Shown: piece after piece, positions 53,773-62,262 of the stretch
Layout of the letters: each line of letters begins with the position of its first letter
How positions within the stretch are numbered: position 1 is the first letter of the stretch
From: a virus
DNA length: 64,000 bases
IMG/VR virus record: IMGVR_UViG_3300023208_000004
Span: 1 to 64,000 of that record
Strand: one strand, 5' to 3'
Notes under the pieces: generated by a model
What the model was told of the DNA's origin: nothing
Databases searched by the model: none
What the model saw: only the letters and a program-made list of their open reading frames with translations
Program-made: the position numbers and the translations under genes

Positions 53773-54258
53773 TTAAGCCCTCAAAAAAACCTCATCAAAT
53801 TTACAAAAATCTACGCTCTTAACTCTGAGGGTTTCTTTTATTTTGGGAATAATGTCGGTATTTTGATTTTGGATAAAAAAAGCCTTGTAATATTCATTCG
53901 CAAGCTCTTTTCTTTTATCTTGGCGACAATTACATCCCATATAAATAGCGTCTCTAGCCTTGACGAGCGAATCAAGAGCCTCTTTTTGGGGGGGTAAAAA
54001 CGCTTCTTTCTCTGAAAAATACCAAGAACAAAAATGCTCTAAGTCTTTAAATATAAACGCGCCTTCATCTTCTTTTTGTTTTTCTTCTAGCCCGTAGTGA
54101 AGGTCGAGCGTCCTTTTAATTACTTCTGGAGGGACCGGCTTTGCTTCTGCGTCTTCTTTATCTTGCGAGCCTTCTGTTATCTGGGCTGTTGCCGAAAAAT
54201 TCGACGAGGTCCAAAAGTTTTTTTGTTTTTCAATTCTATTTTTTATTATTTGGTTCAT
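53773..54258 (-). CDS. hypothetical protein, 161 aa
   Basis: Disordered Gln/Asp-rich N-terminus, then PPEVIKRTLDLHYGLEEKQK and SLVKARDAIYMGCNCRQDKR, the latter with a CNC motif that recurs in phage proteins. Overlaps the membrane gene by 23 nt. Function unknown. Confidence 0.55.
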   Translation of the reverse strand: MNQIIKNRIEKQKNFWTSSNFSATAQITEGSQDKEDAEAKPVPPEVIKRTLDLHYGLEEKQKEDEGAFIFKDLEHFCSWYFSEKEAFLPPQKEALDSLVKARDAIYMGCNCRQDKRKELANEYYKAFFIQNQNTDIIPKIKETLRVKSVDFCKFDEVFLRA

Positions 54259-54604
54259 TTGCCAATCTTATTAAAATAAAATACAAAACCCAAGAAATGA
54301 AAATACTGACCCCAAAACCTAAATCTATCTTTCCACCAAAAACAAGTTTCCCAAAAAAATTAAAACAAAATCCTAGCCACGTTCCTAAACAAATAGGGCA
54401 GGTTAAGAGATTGGTGAAAAAATTAGCATAACGAGTATGGAGATAGTCTAAAAAGAAAAATTTATTACTTTCATTAAATTTTTTGAAATCTTTTATGATT
54501 TGAAATTTAAAAAGAAAATCTAAATATTCAAACACCGCATTGGTATTTAAAATAATATAAACCACCACAGCGGACAAAACTCCAGCTTGAATATCTGTTA
54601 TCAT
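54236..54604 (-). CDS. DUF1360-like membrane protein, 122 aa
   Basis: Hydrophobic N-terminus (MITDIQAGVLSAVVVYIIL), the motif LLTCPICLGTWLGF (C-P-x-C-x-G-x-W, as in DUF1360-type proteins) and a final TM (VSIFISWVLYFILIRL). Common in phages, function unknown. Confidence 0.65.
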   Translation of the reverse strand: MITDIQAGVLSAVVVYIILNTNAVFEYLDFLFKFQIIKDFKKFNESNKFFFLDYLHTRYANFFTNLLTCPICLGTWLGFCFNFFGKLVFGGKIDLGFGVSIFISWVLYFILIRLANEPNNKK

Positions 54605-54616
54605 GGTTATATTAAT

Positions 54617-54724
54617 TTAATATCCTTTAATTTTCCACCAAATATTTCTTTCTCCGCTAAATAGCTGACGGACAAAGATAAAGGAAAAAATTCCCACCAA
54701 AATGAATAAAAGAATAACTCCCAT
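54617..54724 (-). CDS. tiny membrane protein, 35 aa
   Basis: ATG frame MGVILLFILVGIFSFIFVRQ then LFSGERNIWWKIKGY. Single TM. Downstream of the minus-strand member of a divergent promoter pair. Confidence 0.5.
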   Translation of the reverse strand: MGVILLFILVGIFSFIFVRQLFSGERNIWWKIKGY

Positions 54725-54735
54725 AATAGTCCACT

Positions 54736-54764
54736 ATTTTAGCACAGCGGTCTTCATCAGTCAA
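54736..54764 (-). promoter_or_regulatory. minus-strand promoter of divergent pair
   Basis: TTGACT, 17-nt spacer, TAAAAT on the minus strand; 11 nt to the 35-aa gene start. Confidence 0.65.
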
Positions 54765-54774
54765 GAAATTTGAT

Positions 54775-54803
54775 TTGACAAACGCATGAAGTTTTGCTAC
54801 TAT
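54775..54803 (+). promoter_or_regulatory. plus-strand promoter of divergent pair
   Basis: TTGACA, 17-nt spacer, TACTAT. ATG 54811 lies 7 nt after the -10 box, as in the minus-strand leaderless genes. Marks the switch to the plus-strand operon. Confidence 0.7.
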
Positions 54804-54810
54804 GATAGAA

Positions 54811-54954
54811 ATGGTATCCAATCCATTTTTGACTGCCGGGAAAAAACGGCAAGTTTTCTTGAGCTATTCCATCGAGGACGTGCTGGTGCCATCAGACATA
54901 GCGAAAAGTTGGCTTTCTGTAAATAAAACAGAAATAACAAAAAGGTGTGAATAA
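54811..54954 (+). CDS. small protein, 47 aa
   Basis: ATG 54811 (MVSNPFLTAGKKRQVFLSYS) continues to SWLSVNKTEITKRCE. An ATG at 54802 lies within the promoter. The IEDVLVPSDIAKSWL part is helix-turn-helix-like in pattern. A TGCCG-ggaaaaaa-CGGCA hairpin lies in its 5' end. Could be a small regulator or a noncoding RNA. Confidence 0.45.
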   Translation: MVSNPFLTAGKKRQVFLSYSIEDVLVPSDIAKSWLSVNKTEITKRCE

Positions 54955-55216
54955 AAATCACAAGTTACCCGCTGCGATGCTTTAAAAGGCATGGATAAAG
55001 ATTCGTAATGAAGTTCTAGCGCCCTTCTTCGACCACTGGCAACAATGGTAGAGTCTTCCTGAAAAGGTGTATATCGTCGTGTTTTGGCTGTGACACATAA
55101 AATCTTTCAGCCCTCAAGAAATTTTGCATATACTTTTTTATCCTCTTAGAGAGATTTTGTAAATCTTTCTAGGGGATATGCGTCTCATATTTGGCTAAGA
55201 AATTTCACATATTCAC
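54955..55216 (+). promoter_or_regulatory. leader region with long imperfect hairpin
   Basis: No convincing gene. GCATAT...ATCCTCTTAGAGAGATTT (from about 55130) pairs imperfectly with AAATCTTTCTAGGGGATATGC (to about 55182), a stem of about 25 bp just upstream of the dNMP-kinase-like gene. It may be a processing site or attenuator. Confidence 0.45.
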
Positions 55217-55846
55217 ATGATGACTGATTCAAAAAACACACACTGCTCGCTCCTCGGTTTAACGGGTTTAGCTGGGGCTGGTAAAGACCTTTTGTTTAGC
55301 GAGATAGCGAAATTCACCACCGCTAAACGACTTGCGTTGGCCGACAATCTTAAAATGGAAATGCAAGAATATCTCTTGAAGTGTTTTGGGATAGATATTT
55401 TACACGCGACAAGAGAGCAGAAGGAGTCTGTGAGGGATTTACTTGTTGCTCATGGGAAAGTCCGCCGCAAAATTTCAAAAGGGAGGTATTGGACTAGCTT
55501 GATTACTAAAGAGACAATAAAATACCGCAAAGAATGCTTAACAGTTATAACAGATATACGATACGCAAAATATCCCGAAGACGAACACTTCTGGCTTAAA
55601 AAAATGGGAGGAAAGCTCATTCATCTTAAAAAATTCATCATAAATGAAAACGAAGACCTTATCCCATTAAAATACCCAAATATAGATGAAGCTGAAAACG
55701 ACCCAATTTTACTCTCTTTATCTGATTACCAGATTGAATGGCCAGATATGCAGACCTGTCCAATTCAATATAAAACAAAATATGAAGAAAAATACCAAAA
55801 AGAACTTGAAAAATTCTTCTACTGGCTCAAATTCGGCTCAAAATGA
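55217..55846 (+). CDS. deoxynucleoside-monophosphate-kinase-like protein
   Basis: The 209-aa protein: LGLTGLAGAGKDLLFSEIA is a P-loop of the phage dNMP kinase type (G-x-G-K-D), followed by RLALADNLKMEMQEYL and TVITDIRYAKYPEDE as in T4 gp1-like enzymes. It would phosphorylate dNMPs to dNDPs. First gene of the plus-strand operon. Confidence 0.75.
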   Translation: MMTDSKNTHCSLLGLTGLAGAGKDLLFSEIAKFTTAKRLALADNLKMEMQEYLLKCFGIDILHATREQKESVRDLLVAHGKVRRKISKGRYWTSLITKETIKYRKECLTVITDIRYAKYPEDEHFWLKKMGGKLIHLKKFIINENEDLIPLKYPNIDEAENDPILLSLSDYQIEWPDMQTCPIQYKTKYEEKYQKELEKFFYWLKFGSK

Positions 55847-56420
55847 ATCAGACTTAAAACTTGTTCTTGCCGTTAAGAACGACCAGTGCGAAAAGAGTTT
55901 TTTAGAGTTATCTGAAAAATATTCAAACGTCTTTTATAAGATATGCCAAAAATATACCCCCGCCCTAGTAGTGTCTGTCGTATGTCCAGACGATATTTAC
56001 AAGGAAAAAACATTTATTCTTTATAAATGCGCTCTCTCTTTTGACCCGTCAAGAAATACAAAATTTTCCACTTGGCTAGGGAACTATGCAAGATATATAT
56101 GCTTGCACGCAATTAATGCAAAAAAATTTATTCTACCCTCTACAGATGAAGAAATTTCTCAATTTATTGAAGATAAACAGCAACAAATTAATTACAATTT
56201 TTCAAAGAGGGAGGAAGACTACGAGCTTGTGACCTCTTTGTTATCAAAAATAAACGACGAACGCTTTAGAAAAGTATTAACGCTCAGATACTTAGCTGAC
56301 ACAAAGAAAACTTGGAAACAAATTGCAGAAGATATGGATGTTTCAGTCCAAACAGTTATAACAATTCACAACAGAGCTTTACAGTTTTTAAAAAACAAAA
56401 TAATAAAACTTGAAAAATAA
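55782..56420 (+). CDS. sigma-70-like sigma factor
   Basis: ATG 55782 (MKKNTKKNLKNSS) overlaps the kinase end by 65 nt. Region 2-like RNTKFSTWLGNYARYICLHA and region 4-like LRYLADTKKTWKQIAEDMDV, QTVITIHNRALQFLKNKI. The length, about 212 aa, resembles T4 gp55-type or ECF factors. A second sigma factor in addition to 44961-45575, probably for late or glycan-operon promoters. Confidence 0.72.
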   Translation: MKKNTKKNLKNSSTGSNSAQNESDLKLVLAVKNDQCEKSFLELSEKYSNVFYKICQKYTPALVVSVVCPDDIYKEKTFILYKCALSFDPSRNTKFSTWLGNYARYICLHAINAKKFILPSTDEEISQFIEDKQQQINYNFSKREEDYELVTSLLSKINDERFRKVLTLRYLADTKKTWKQIAEDMDVSVQTVITIHNRALQFLKNKIIKLEK

Positions 56421-56421
56421 T

Positions 56422-57513
56422 ATGCCAAAATATTTACTAAATTTACCAGTAAACGGGGTGTCGTTCGGACAAACATCTATATTGTTACTAAGAACAATTT
56501 TCGACAATAAATATGAACAACCAGAGGGACTGTTTCCTATTGGTAATATTGACCTTTCTACAACAAACTGTCCCCATGATTTTAAACAGTGGATAGATAA
56601 TTTAATAAAAAAAGCATTTACCAATCACAACAGAGACATTCCGTGTTTTAAATTATGGCACCTTAATCCAGACTCTCTACAATCCGTAAGCGACAGAACC
56701 TTACTCATGTCATTTTATGAACTAGACGCTCCCACCCCATTAGAATTAAATGTAGCGAAAAATAACGAAACCATCTTTACGTCAGAATATACATCTAAAA
56801 TTTTCCAAAATCATAATATAGAGAGCCAATATATGCCACTTGGCTTTGATTCATACCACTTTAGCAGACTAAATAAAAAATACTTTGATGATGGCCGAAT
56901 CGTTTTTAACGTAGTTGGTAAGTTCGAGAAACGTAAACATCACGCAAAAGTTATTTCTGCATGGATAAAAAAATATGGGGGTAATCCAAAATATTTTCTA
57001 CAATGTGCTGTTTTTAATCCGTTTTTTGAAAACGCAGACAAACAATATAAACATATCGTCAACCAACTAACGAGGGGGCAACGCATTTTTAACGTCAACT
57101 TCCTCGGACACATGGTTCAAAATTCATTGTATAACGACTTTCTAAACTCTGCCGATATTGTTATAGGCATGAGTGGAGGAGAAGGATGGGGTCTTCCAGA
57201 GTTTCAGTCCGTAGCAATCGGCAAACATTCGGTTATTATGGACGCTCATGGATACAAAGGTTGGGCGACCAAAGAAAATTCAGTTTTAGTTTCTCCGTGC
57301 GGGAAAATAGACGCAACTGACGGATTTTTCTTCCAGAAAGGGGCTATGTCCAACCAAGGGAACATCTTTGACTTTAACGAAGAAGAGTTTCTCTCCGCCT
57401 GCGACAAAGCTATTGAGAGGGTAAACTTATCAAGAGTTAACACAGAGGGATTAAAACTCCAAGAAAAGTTCTCAAAAGAAAAATTCGTAGAAAATATTTT
57501 ATTAAAGATATGA
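56422..57513 (+). CDS. family 4-like glycosyltransferase
   Basis: ATG 56422 directly follows the sigma stop. VFNVVGKFEKRKHHAKVISA and IGMSGGEGWGLPEFQSVAIG (E-x7-E region) are GT4 motifs of GT-B glycosyltransferases. About 363 aa. No signal peptide, so cytosolic. Joined to the next gene by ATGA. Confidence 0.8.
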   Translation: MPKYLLNLPVNGVSFGQTSILLLRTIFDNKYEQPEGLFPIGNIDLSTTNCPHDFKQWIDNLIKKAFTNHNRDIPCFKLWHLNPDSLQSVSDRTLLMSFYELDAPTPLELNVAKNNETIFTSEYTSKIFQNHNIESQYMPLGFDSYHFSRLNKKYFDDGRIVFNVVGKFEKRKHHAKVISAWIKKYGGNPKYFLQCAVFNPFFENADKQYKHIVNQLTRGQRIFNVNFLGHMVQNSLYNDFLNSADIVIGMSGGEGWGLPEFQSVAIGKHSVIMDAHGYKGWATKENSVLVSPCGKIDATDGFFFQKGAMSNQGNIFDFNEEEFLSACDKAIERVNLSRVNTEGLKLQEKFSKEKFVENILLKI

Positions 57514-58178
57514 ATACACCTCCCCAAATTAACCTAAGAACCTTCACAAACGACCAGTGGGTTTTAGATAAAGTTCTTTATGGAAATTTTTACAAAATTA
57601 AGGGACTACCTAACGACAAAGCTGTTATGGATATAGGGGCTCATATTGGGTATTTTTCAATCCTTTCTGTGCTTAAAGGGGCGGGAAAAGTTTACGCATA
57701 TGAACCATTTGTAGAAAATTACGAACTACTAATTAACAACATCAAAGATTATAAAAAACAAATAATCCCATATTCTATAGGAGTCTATCCCACAGAATCT
57801 AATATTAAAATAAACTATCCAGTGTTTAACAAAGAAAATTACTACGACTTTAACAATCTTCCAATAGAGCAATCCCAAGATTTTTATAGGACGCTATGCC
57901 TTCCCCTCGATAAAATATTACAACAATACGACGACTCTTTTTCTTTACTTAAAATAAGTTTAGGATATGCGGAAAATGAGATTATAAGAACCTGTGAAAA
58001 TATTAACAAATTTGAGAATATCTGCTGCGAAACTCAATGCGAACCGCAAGAAGTTCAAAAAACTCTTGAATATCTTGGGTCTAAAGGTTTAAAAGACTCT
58101 TGGTTTACACAAACCGACGAAGAAACGTTCGTCTTTATGGCGTCAAAAGATAAAAAAAACAGTGTTTTTGAACTATAA
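57510..58178 (+). CDS. FkbM-family methyltransferase
   Basis: The 222-aa protein: AVMDIGAHIGYFSILSVLKG (SAM motif I), VYAYEPFVENYELLINNI and LLKISLGYAENEII. FkbM enzymes O-methylate sugars or small molecules. Starts by ATGA overlap with the glycosyltransferase. Confidence 0.8.
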   Translation: MNTPPQINLRTFTNDQWVLDKVLYGNFYKIKGLPNDKAVMDIGAHIGYFSILSVLKGAGKVYAYEPFVENYELLINNIKDYKKQIIPYSIGVYPTESNIKINYPVFNKENYYDFNNLPIEQSQDFYRTLCLPLDKILQQYDDSFSLLKISLGYAENEIIRTCENINKFENICCETQCEPQEVQKTLEYLGSKGLKDSWFTQTDEETFVFMASKDKKNSVFEL

Positions 58179-58183
58179 TAAAA

Positions 58184-58531
58184 ATGCCACAATATATATA
58201 CTCCCACCCAGAAACGAGCGAAACAATAGAAGTCTTTCAATCTATGAAAGACGTGCATGAATATATAGACGGCAAAGGAACTAAATGGAACCGAGTGTTT
58301 TTAGCTCCAACTGCATCAATAGACACAAAAATAGACTGTGATTCTTTTTCTGACTTCTCTAGGAAAACAGAAAACAAAAATATGAAACTCGGAGATATGT
58401 GGGATTTATCTGGAGAACTAAGTGACAAAAGAATTAAAAGAAAAGGTCACGACCCAATCAAAGAAAATGCAATAAAAAACTATAGCAAAAAATGCAAAGG
58501 AAAACCACACCCACAAGCGTATGAAAACTAA
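58184..58531 (+). CDS. FmdB-like conserved phage protein, 115 aa
   Basis: MPQYIYSHPETSETIEVFQS, KWNRVFLAPTASIDTKIDC and LGDMWDLSGELSDKR match a conserved phage family that resembles FmdB zinc-ribbon starts but lacks the Cys pairs. Function unknown. Overlaps the SET gene by 11 nt. Confidence 0.65.
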   Translation: MPQYIYSHPETSETIEVFQSMKDVHEYIDGKGTKWNRVFLAPTASIDTKIDCDSFSDFSRKTENKNMKLGDMWDLSGELSDKRIKRKGHDPIKENAIKNYSKKCKGKPHPQAYEN

Positions 58532-59360
58532 ACTTCACAATTGCGGCAGGCTTGAAGTAAGACAATCCTCAATAGAAGGATATGGAGTCTTTGCGACAGA
58601 AGAGATAAAACAAGGAGAAATTCTTGAGGAGATTCCTTTCATTTTATTCCCGCAATATACAGCTTTAGGTAAAAACTTCTACGAATACTTGGACGCAAGC
58701 AATTTACTTAAAGAAAACGTCAAAACGACTGAATTTCTAAGAAAAAATCTTAAATTCAAAGAGCCAGAAAAATACTACTTTAAATGGAGTCCGCCAGAAC
58801 CAAATATTAATGGAGAGAACATTACATACTGCGTATTACCTCTGGGGTTTGGTCCAATATATAATTCTTCAAACACAGAAAACAACGCTGGCTGGCAAAT
58901 TGACGACAATCTTTTTACATTTATAGCAGAAAAAGACATACAAAAAGACGAAGAAGTTCGAACCTTTTATGGATATTTCTTAGGAGATGATGGGTCAATC
59001 TGGAATGCGGACCAAGTTTTTTTCTTTGGGATGGACAAAGACGGAGAAGGAAAAGTTAGACTTAAAAGCTTGAGATTCAACAGTCAAGAGGCAGTAGAAA
59101 AATCAAAAAAAGACACGGGTTTTTCTATGCTTCAATCAATACTTGCGGAAAATAACAAAGGAGTCGTCCTTAAAAAAATAAACGGAATAACAACTACCGG
59201 AGAGAAGAAGTTTTCGTTTGAATTTCCAGAATACTACCCATTAAGGTTTTTTTACGCAAAGATAAACGAATTTAAAAGGTCAACGCTCCCAATGGTTGAA
59301 TTCTCAATCGAAAACCCAAAAGAAAAAACAATTCAATCAATTGTAATTAAAAATGGATAA
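58521..59360 (+). CDS. SET-domain protein
   Basis: The 279-aa protein. IEGYGVFATEEIKQGEILEE is the SET N-terminal G-x-G strand, LGFGPIYNSSNTENNAGW corresponds to the N-H/N-x-x-x-N SAM-binding loop and DEEVRTFYGYFLGDD to the C-terminal D-E-x-x-x-x-Y motif. The C-terminal about 100 aa are unrelated. SET proteins methylate lysines; phage copies are rare. Partner unknown, possibly a virion or host protein. Confidence 0.75.
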   Translation: MKTKLHNCGRLEVRQSSIEGYGVFATEEIKQGEILEEIPFILFPQYTALGKNFYEYLDASNLLKENVKTTEFLRKNLKFKEPEKYYFKWSPPEPNINGENITYCVLPLGFGPIYNSSNTENNAGWQIDDNLFTFIAEKDIQKDEEVRTFYGYFLGDDGSIWNADQVFFFGMDKDGEGKVRLKSLRFNSQEAVEKSKKDTGFSMLQSILAENNKGVVLKKINGITTTGEKKFSFEFPEYYPLRFFYAKINEFKRSTLPMVEFSIENPKEKTIQSIVIKNG

Positions 59361-60297
59361 TTTTAAGAATATTTCTGTTAGACTTGAAGGTGGCATGGGG
59401 GATTGTTTACTAGGAAACAGATTTATCCCAGCGATAAAAGAAGCGTATCCAAACTCTGAAATTACAGCATTTATAGATTCAGAGGGAAAAACATTTCAAA
59501 AAGAAATTTTGGACTGCTGTTATCCATCATTCTACAAAGAAATAAAGATAATTCCAAACAAAAAATATAAAGATTTTTGGGTAGATTGTCAATTCGGAAC
59601 AGACAATTACTATGGGGCGTTAGAAAACGTTCCAGACAAAATACTATCAGAGATGTTATCTTATGACAAGTTTTACGACTTACACATTGACTCTCTTAAA
59701 TGGACTAAGAATAAAACTTGGATAAAATATCATAGATTTTTTCCAAAGCCCCATGTGGAACCACTACAGACCCCAAACAGATATATTGTGCTCCACCTAG
59801 TTTCTTCAACGTCAGTTGGACACAGAATGGAAGAATGGTATATCGTAAGACTTATTAAGGAGCTTTTAGAGAGAGGGAACTTTAACATAAAAATAATATC
59901 AACCCCAGACACAAATCATTTTTACCAAAACTTAGAATCTAAAAGGGTAGAAATCATAAACGCCAATATAAAAACCATTGTTTCGATTATAGGAGGTGCG
60001 GCGGGAATGATTTCTACTGATAGCGGATTCCGCTACCTTGCTTATGGATATAGTATCCCAACCCTCATATTCTCCAAACAAAGTGTCCAGCCATTTTCAG
60101 CAATTCCTAGTCACCAGATAAGATGGCTCATTTTTCCAGAAACGTGTTTTCCGCTACATTACGACGCAACAAGGGTTTCGGAGACATTGCTAAACTGTAT
60201 AAAAAATCCGGCGCAAATTTTAGTTCCGTATGTTTCAGATTTTAATAGTCAGTGTGTTTATAGGAATTATATAATAAATACCGAAAGGACAAAATAA
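59353..60297 (+). CDS. GT9-like glycosyltransferase (heptosyltransferase-like)
   Basis: The 314-aa GT-B-type protein: VRLEGGMGDCLLGNRFIPAI opens like family 9, IIGGAAGMISTDSGFRYLAY (donor-site D-x-G/H region) closes the core. GT9 enzymes transfer heptose from ADP-heptose. The sequence is divergent and the donor cannot be fixed. Confidence 0.65.
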   Translation: MDNFKNISVRLEGGMGDCLLGNRFIPAIKEAYPNSEITAFIDSEGKTFQKEILDCCYPSFYKEIKIIPNKKYKDFWVDCQFGTDNYYGALENVPDKILSEMLSYDKFYDLHIDSLKWTKNKTWIKYHRFFPKPHVEPLQTPNRYIVLHLVSSTSVGHRMEEWYIVRLIKELLERGNFNIKIISTPDTNHFYQNLESKRVEIINANIKTIVSIIGGAAGMISTDSGFRYLAYGYSIPTLIFSKQSVQPFSAIPSHQIRWLIFPETCFPLHYDATRVSETLLNCIKNPAQILVPYVSDFNSQCVYRNYIINTERTK

Positions 60298-60884
60298 TGA
60301 AAAAAATCATTACAGCAAGCGAATATTTTTACCATCCATACAACGGAACGGTAAACAACGAAAGATGTATCGAAATCCCACTCGCGGAACGATATATCAA
60401 AACTCTCGAAGACGATATTATTGAAATTGGAGCCGTTTCCCCATATTACAGAGAGAATAAACACAAAGTTTATGACCCATACGACACGCACCCGAAATCA
60501 ACAAAACTACACGCAGAAGCTCTAAATATAAAAAGCAAGAATATTCTCTCCATATCAACGATAGAGCATTTTGGAAATACAAGAGGCTTTGGTTGTAATT
60601 TTATTACAGATGAAAAATTCGCCTCTCAAAACTTCCTTGAGAAACTTGTTGAAGAAGCGGCGTCGTTTTTTGTCAGTGTGCCAATACACGCACACCCAAT
60701 ATTTGACATTTACATCAAACAAAATCTTAAAAAATTTAATTGGTTTTCTTATGTAAAGCGGCAACAATTCCCTCCGATTTGGGAACTCTGTGAAAACGAA
60801 AGCTGTTTTAATCACAAATATGCCAGCCCGTTTGAGTGCGCCAATGCGGTAATTTTCTTAACAAAAGGGGTGGCGCTTGAATAA
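60297..60884 (+). CDS. class I SAM-methyltransferase-like protein, 195 aa
   Basis: IIEIGAVSPYYRENKHKVYD replaces a degenerate SAM motif I, YDPYDTHPKSTKLHAEALNI and ILSISTIEHFGNTRGFG resemble motifs II-IV of the methyltransferase-11/23 class. Overlaps the flanking genes by 1 and 8 nt. Confidence 0.6.
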   Translation: MKKIITASEYFYHPYNGTVNNERCIEIPLAERYIKTLEDDIIEIGAVSPYYRENKHKVYDPYDTHPKSTKLHAEALNIKSKNILSISTIEHFGNTRGFGCNFITDEKFASQNFLEKLVEEAASFFVSVPIHAHPIFDIYIKQNLKKFNWFSYVKRQQFPPIWELCENESCFNHKYASPFECANAVIFLTKGVALE

Positions 60885-61644
60885 CCTTATAGTAGGTTCA
60901 AGATGCGGAGGAATAGGTGATAATCTTGTTTTTACACCAATATTCAAGGTATATAAGGACGCAACGATACAATTATTGGAACATCCCAAAAGCCATATAG
61001 TCGCACCCATTTTTGATAATATCTGTAATGTAAAATTTACAAACGAACCAACTAACTGTCCAGAATCATCGCACCCACACACCGCGCAAAAGAAAATAGA
61101 AGGAACCGGGATTTCTCATTTGGTGAATTGTATTCCATTTATTATTCTAACAGAAAAAGAAATATCTTGGGCTCAAAATTTTTTATCAAACTATACAAAC
61201 AACCTAGATAATCTACTAGCCGTTTCAGCAGATAATAATGGAAGTAAAAACCCAAACGACCTGCACGCACATTACAGGCTACTTCCCAAAGAAAAAATAC
61301 AGAAAGTTATTGATTTTTATTCCAAAAAATATACGGTATTCCAGTTCGCAATGAGTGATAACTATACAAACCTACAGAACTGTATTCCAATCTTGGATTT
61401 AACAATAAGAGAAATGGCCGCGTGTTTCGCCATAATTAAAAGATACACAGGGATTGACACCGGACACTATCATTTGATGCTAGCAGCAGGAGGTGATGCG
61501 GTAGTTTTTGTCCCCAACCCATCCTATTTTTACAGCCATAAAGAATGGCACTACACGCCCGAGCTTTGGAAAAATGAAATTCCCAGAGTAGAATATATAA
61601 ACTTCAACAAACTACATGAGCATATTTCTACAATCCAGAATTAA
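60877..61644 (+). CDS. GT9-like glycosyltransferase
   Basis: TTG start in the stop region of the previous gene (TTGAATAA). LIVGSRCGGIGDNLVFTPIF matches the GT9 N-terminal G-G-x-G-D loop. RYTGIDTGHYHLMLAAGGDA fits the acceptor/donor D-T/S-G-x-x-H motif. About 255 aa, short for a full GT9 (about 330), so one domain may be reduced. Confidence 0.6.
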   Translation: MNNLIVGSRCGGIGDNLVFTPIFKVYKDATIQLLEHPKSHIVAPIFDNICNVKFTNEPTNCPESSHPHTAQKKIEGTGISHLVNCIPFIILTEKEISWAQNFLSNYTNNLDNLLAVSADNNGSKNPNDLHAHYRLLPKEKIQKVIDFYSKKYTVFQFAMSDNYTNLQNCIPILDLTIREMAACFAIIKRYTGIDTGHYHLMLAAGGDAVVFVPNPSYFYSHKEWHYTPELWKNEIPRVEYINFNKLHEHISTIQN

Positions 61645-62257
61645 CCTTAAAGATTTCTGTTCATTTTTTCCGTATAAATGGAAAAACGTAATGGAAATAG
61701 GAGTAGGTTCTTGGGACATGAGCCGCGCAAAATATTTTCTAAATAACGAAGACTGCAAAGTTACGCTCATTGAGCCAAACAAGAATTTTTACAACACGTT
61801 AAATAAACATAGGAACGAACATAAAAACCTTGAAATTAAAAACTTAGCTATTGGAGATAGCGTTACGTGTCTAAAATTTTACGACTATGGGCAGGAATCA
61901 TATCTGGAAGGAGTTATTCCCCCATTAAGTAAGTTCGGCCCAGCACCAACGGACAACGCTGCGCCCGTAAATGTCGTAACGATGAAAGAAATTGACGACG
62001 GCGCAATAGATATTCTCCTCGCCGACGTAGAAGGTTCTGAATGGTTTATTCTTAAAAATCTAATAAGCAGACCAAGAATCATAGCCCTAGAAACTCATTG
62101 CGAAGCAGAATACACAAATCCCAATATAGAAAAAATCTGGGACTGGATGAATAAAAATACATACAAGGTCTTATTTAAGAATACAACCGACTCTTTCTAT
62201 ATCCGAGGAGACGATTACGGATGGGGTAAAGGAGGAAACACCAATTGGCGCTGTTAA
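61616..62257 (+). CDS. FkbM-family methyltransferase
   Basis: VMEIGVGSWDMSRAKYFLNN (motif I), VTLIEPNKNFYNTLNKHR (motif II), IDILLADVEGSEWFILKNLI (motif IV). 213 aa. Start overlaps the previous gene by 29 nt. Confidence 0.75.
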   Translation: MSIFLQSRINLKDFCSFFPYKWKNVMEIGVGSWDMSRAKYFLNNEDCKVTLIEPNKNFYNTLNKHRNEHKNLEIKNLAIGDSVTCLKFYDYGQESYLEGVIPPLSKFGPAPTDNAAPVNVVTMKEIDDGAIDILLADVEGSEWFILKNLISRPRIIALETHCEAEYTNPNIEKIWDWMNKNTYKVLFKNTTDSFYIRGDDYGWGKGGNTNWRC

Positions 62258-62262
62258 ACCCA

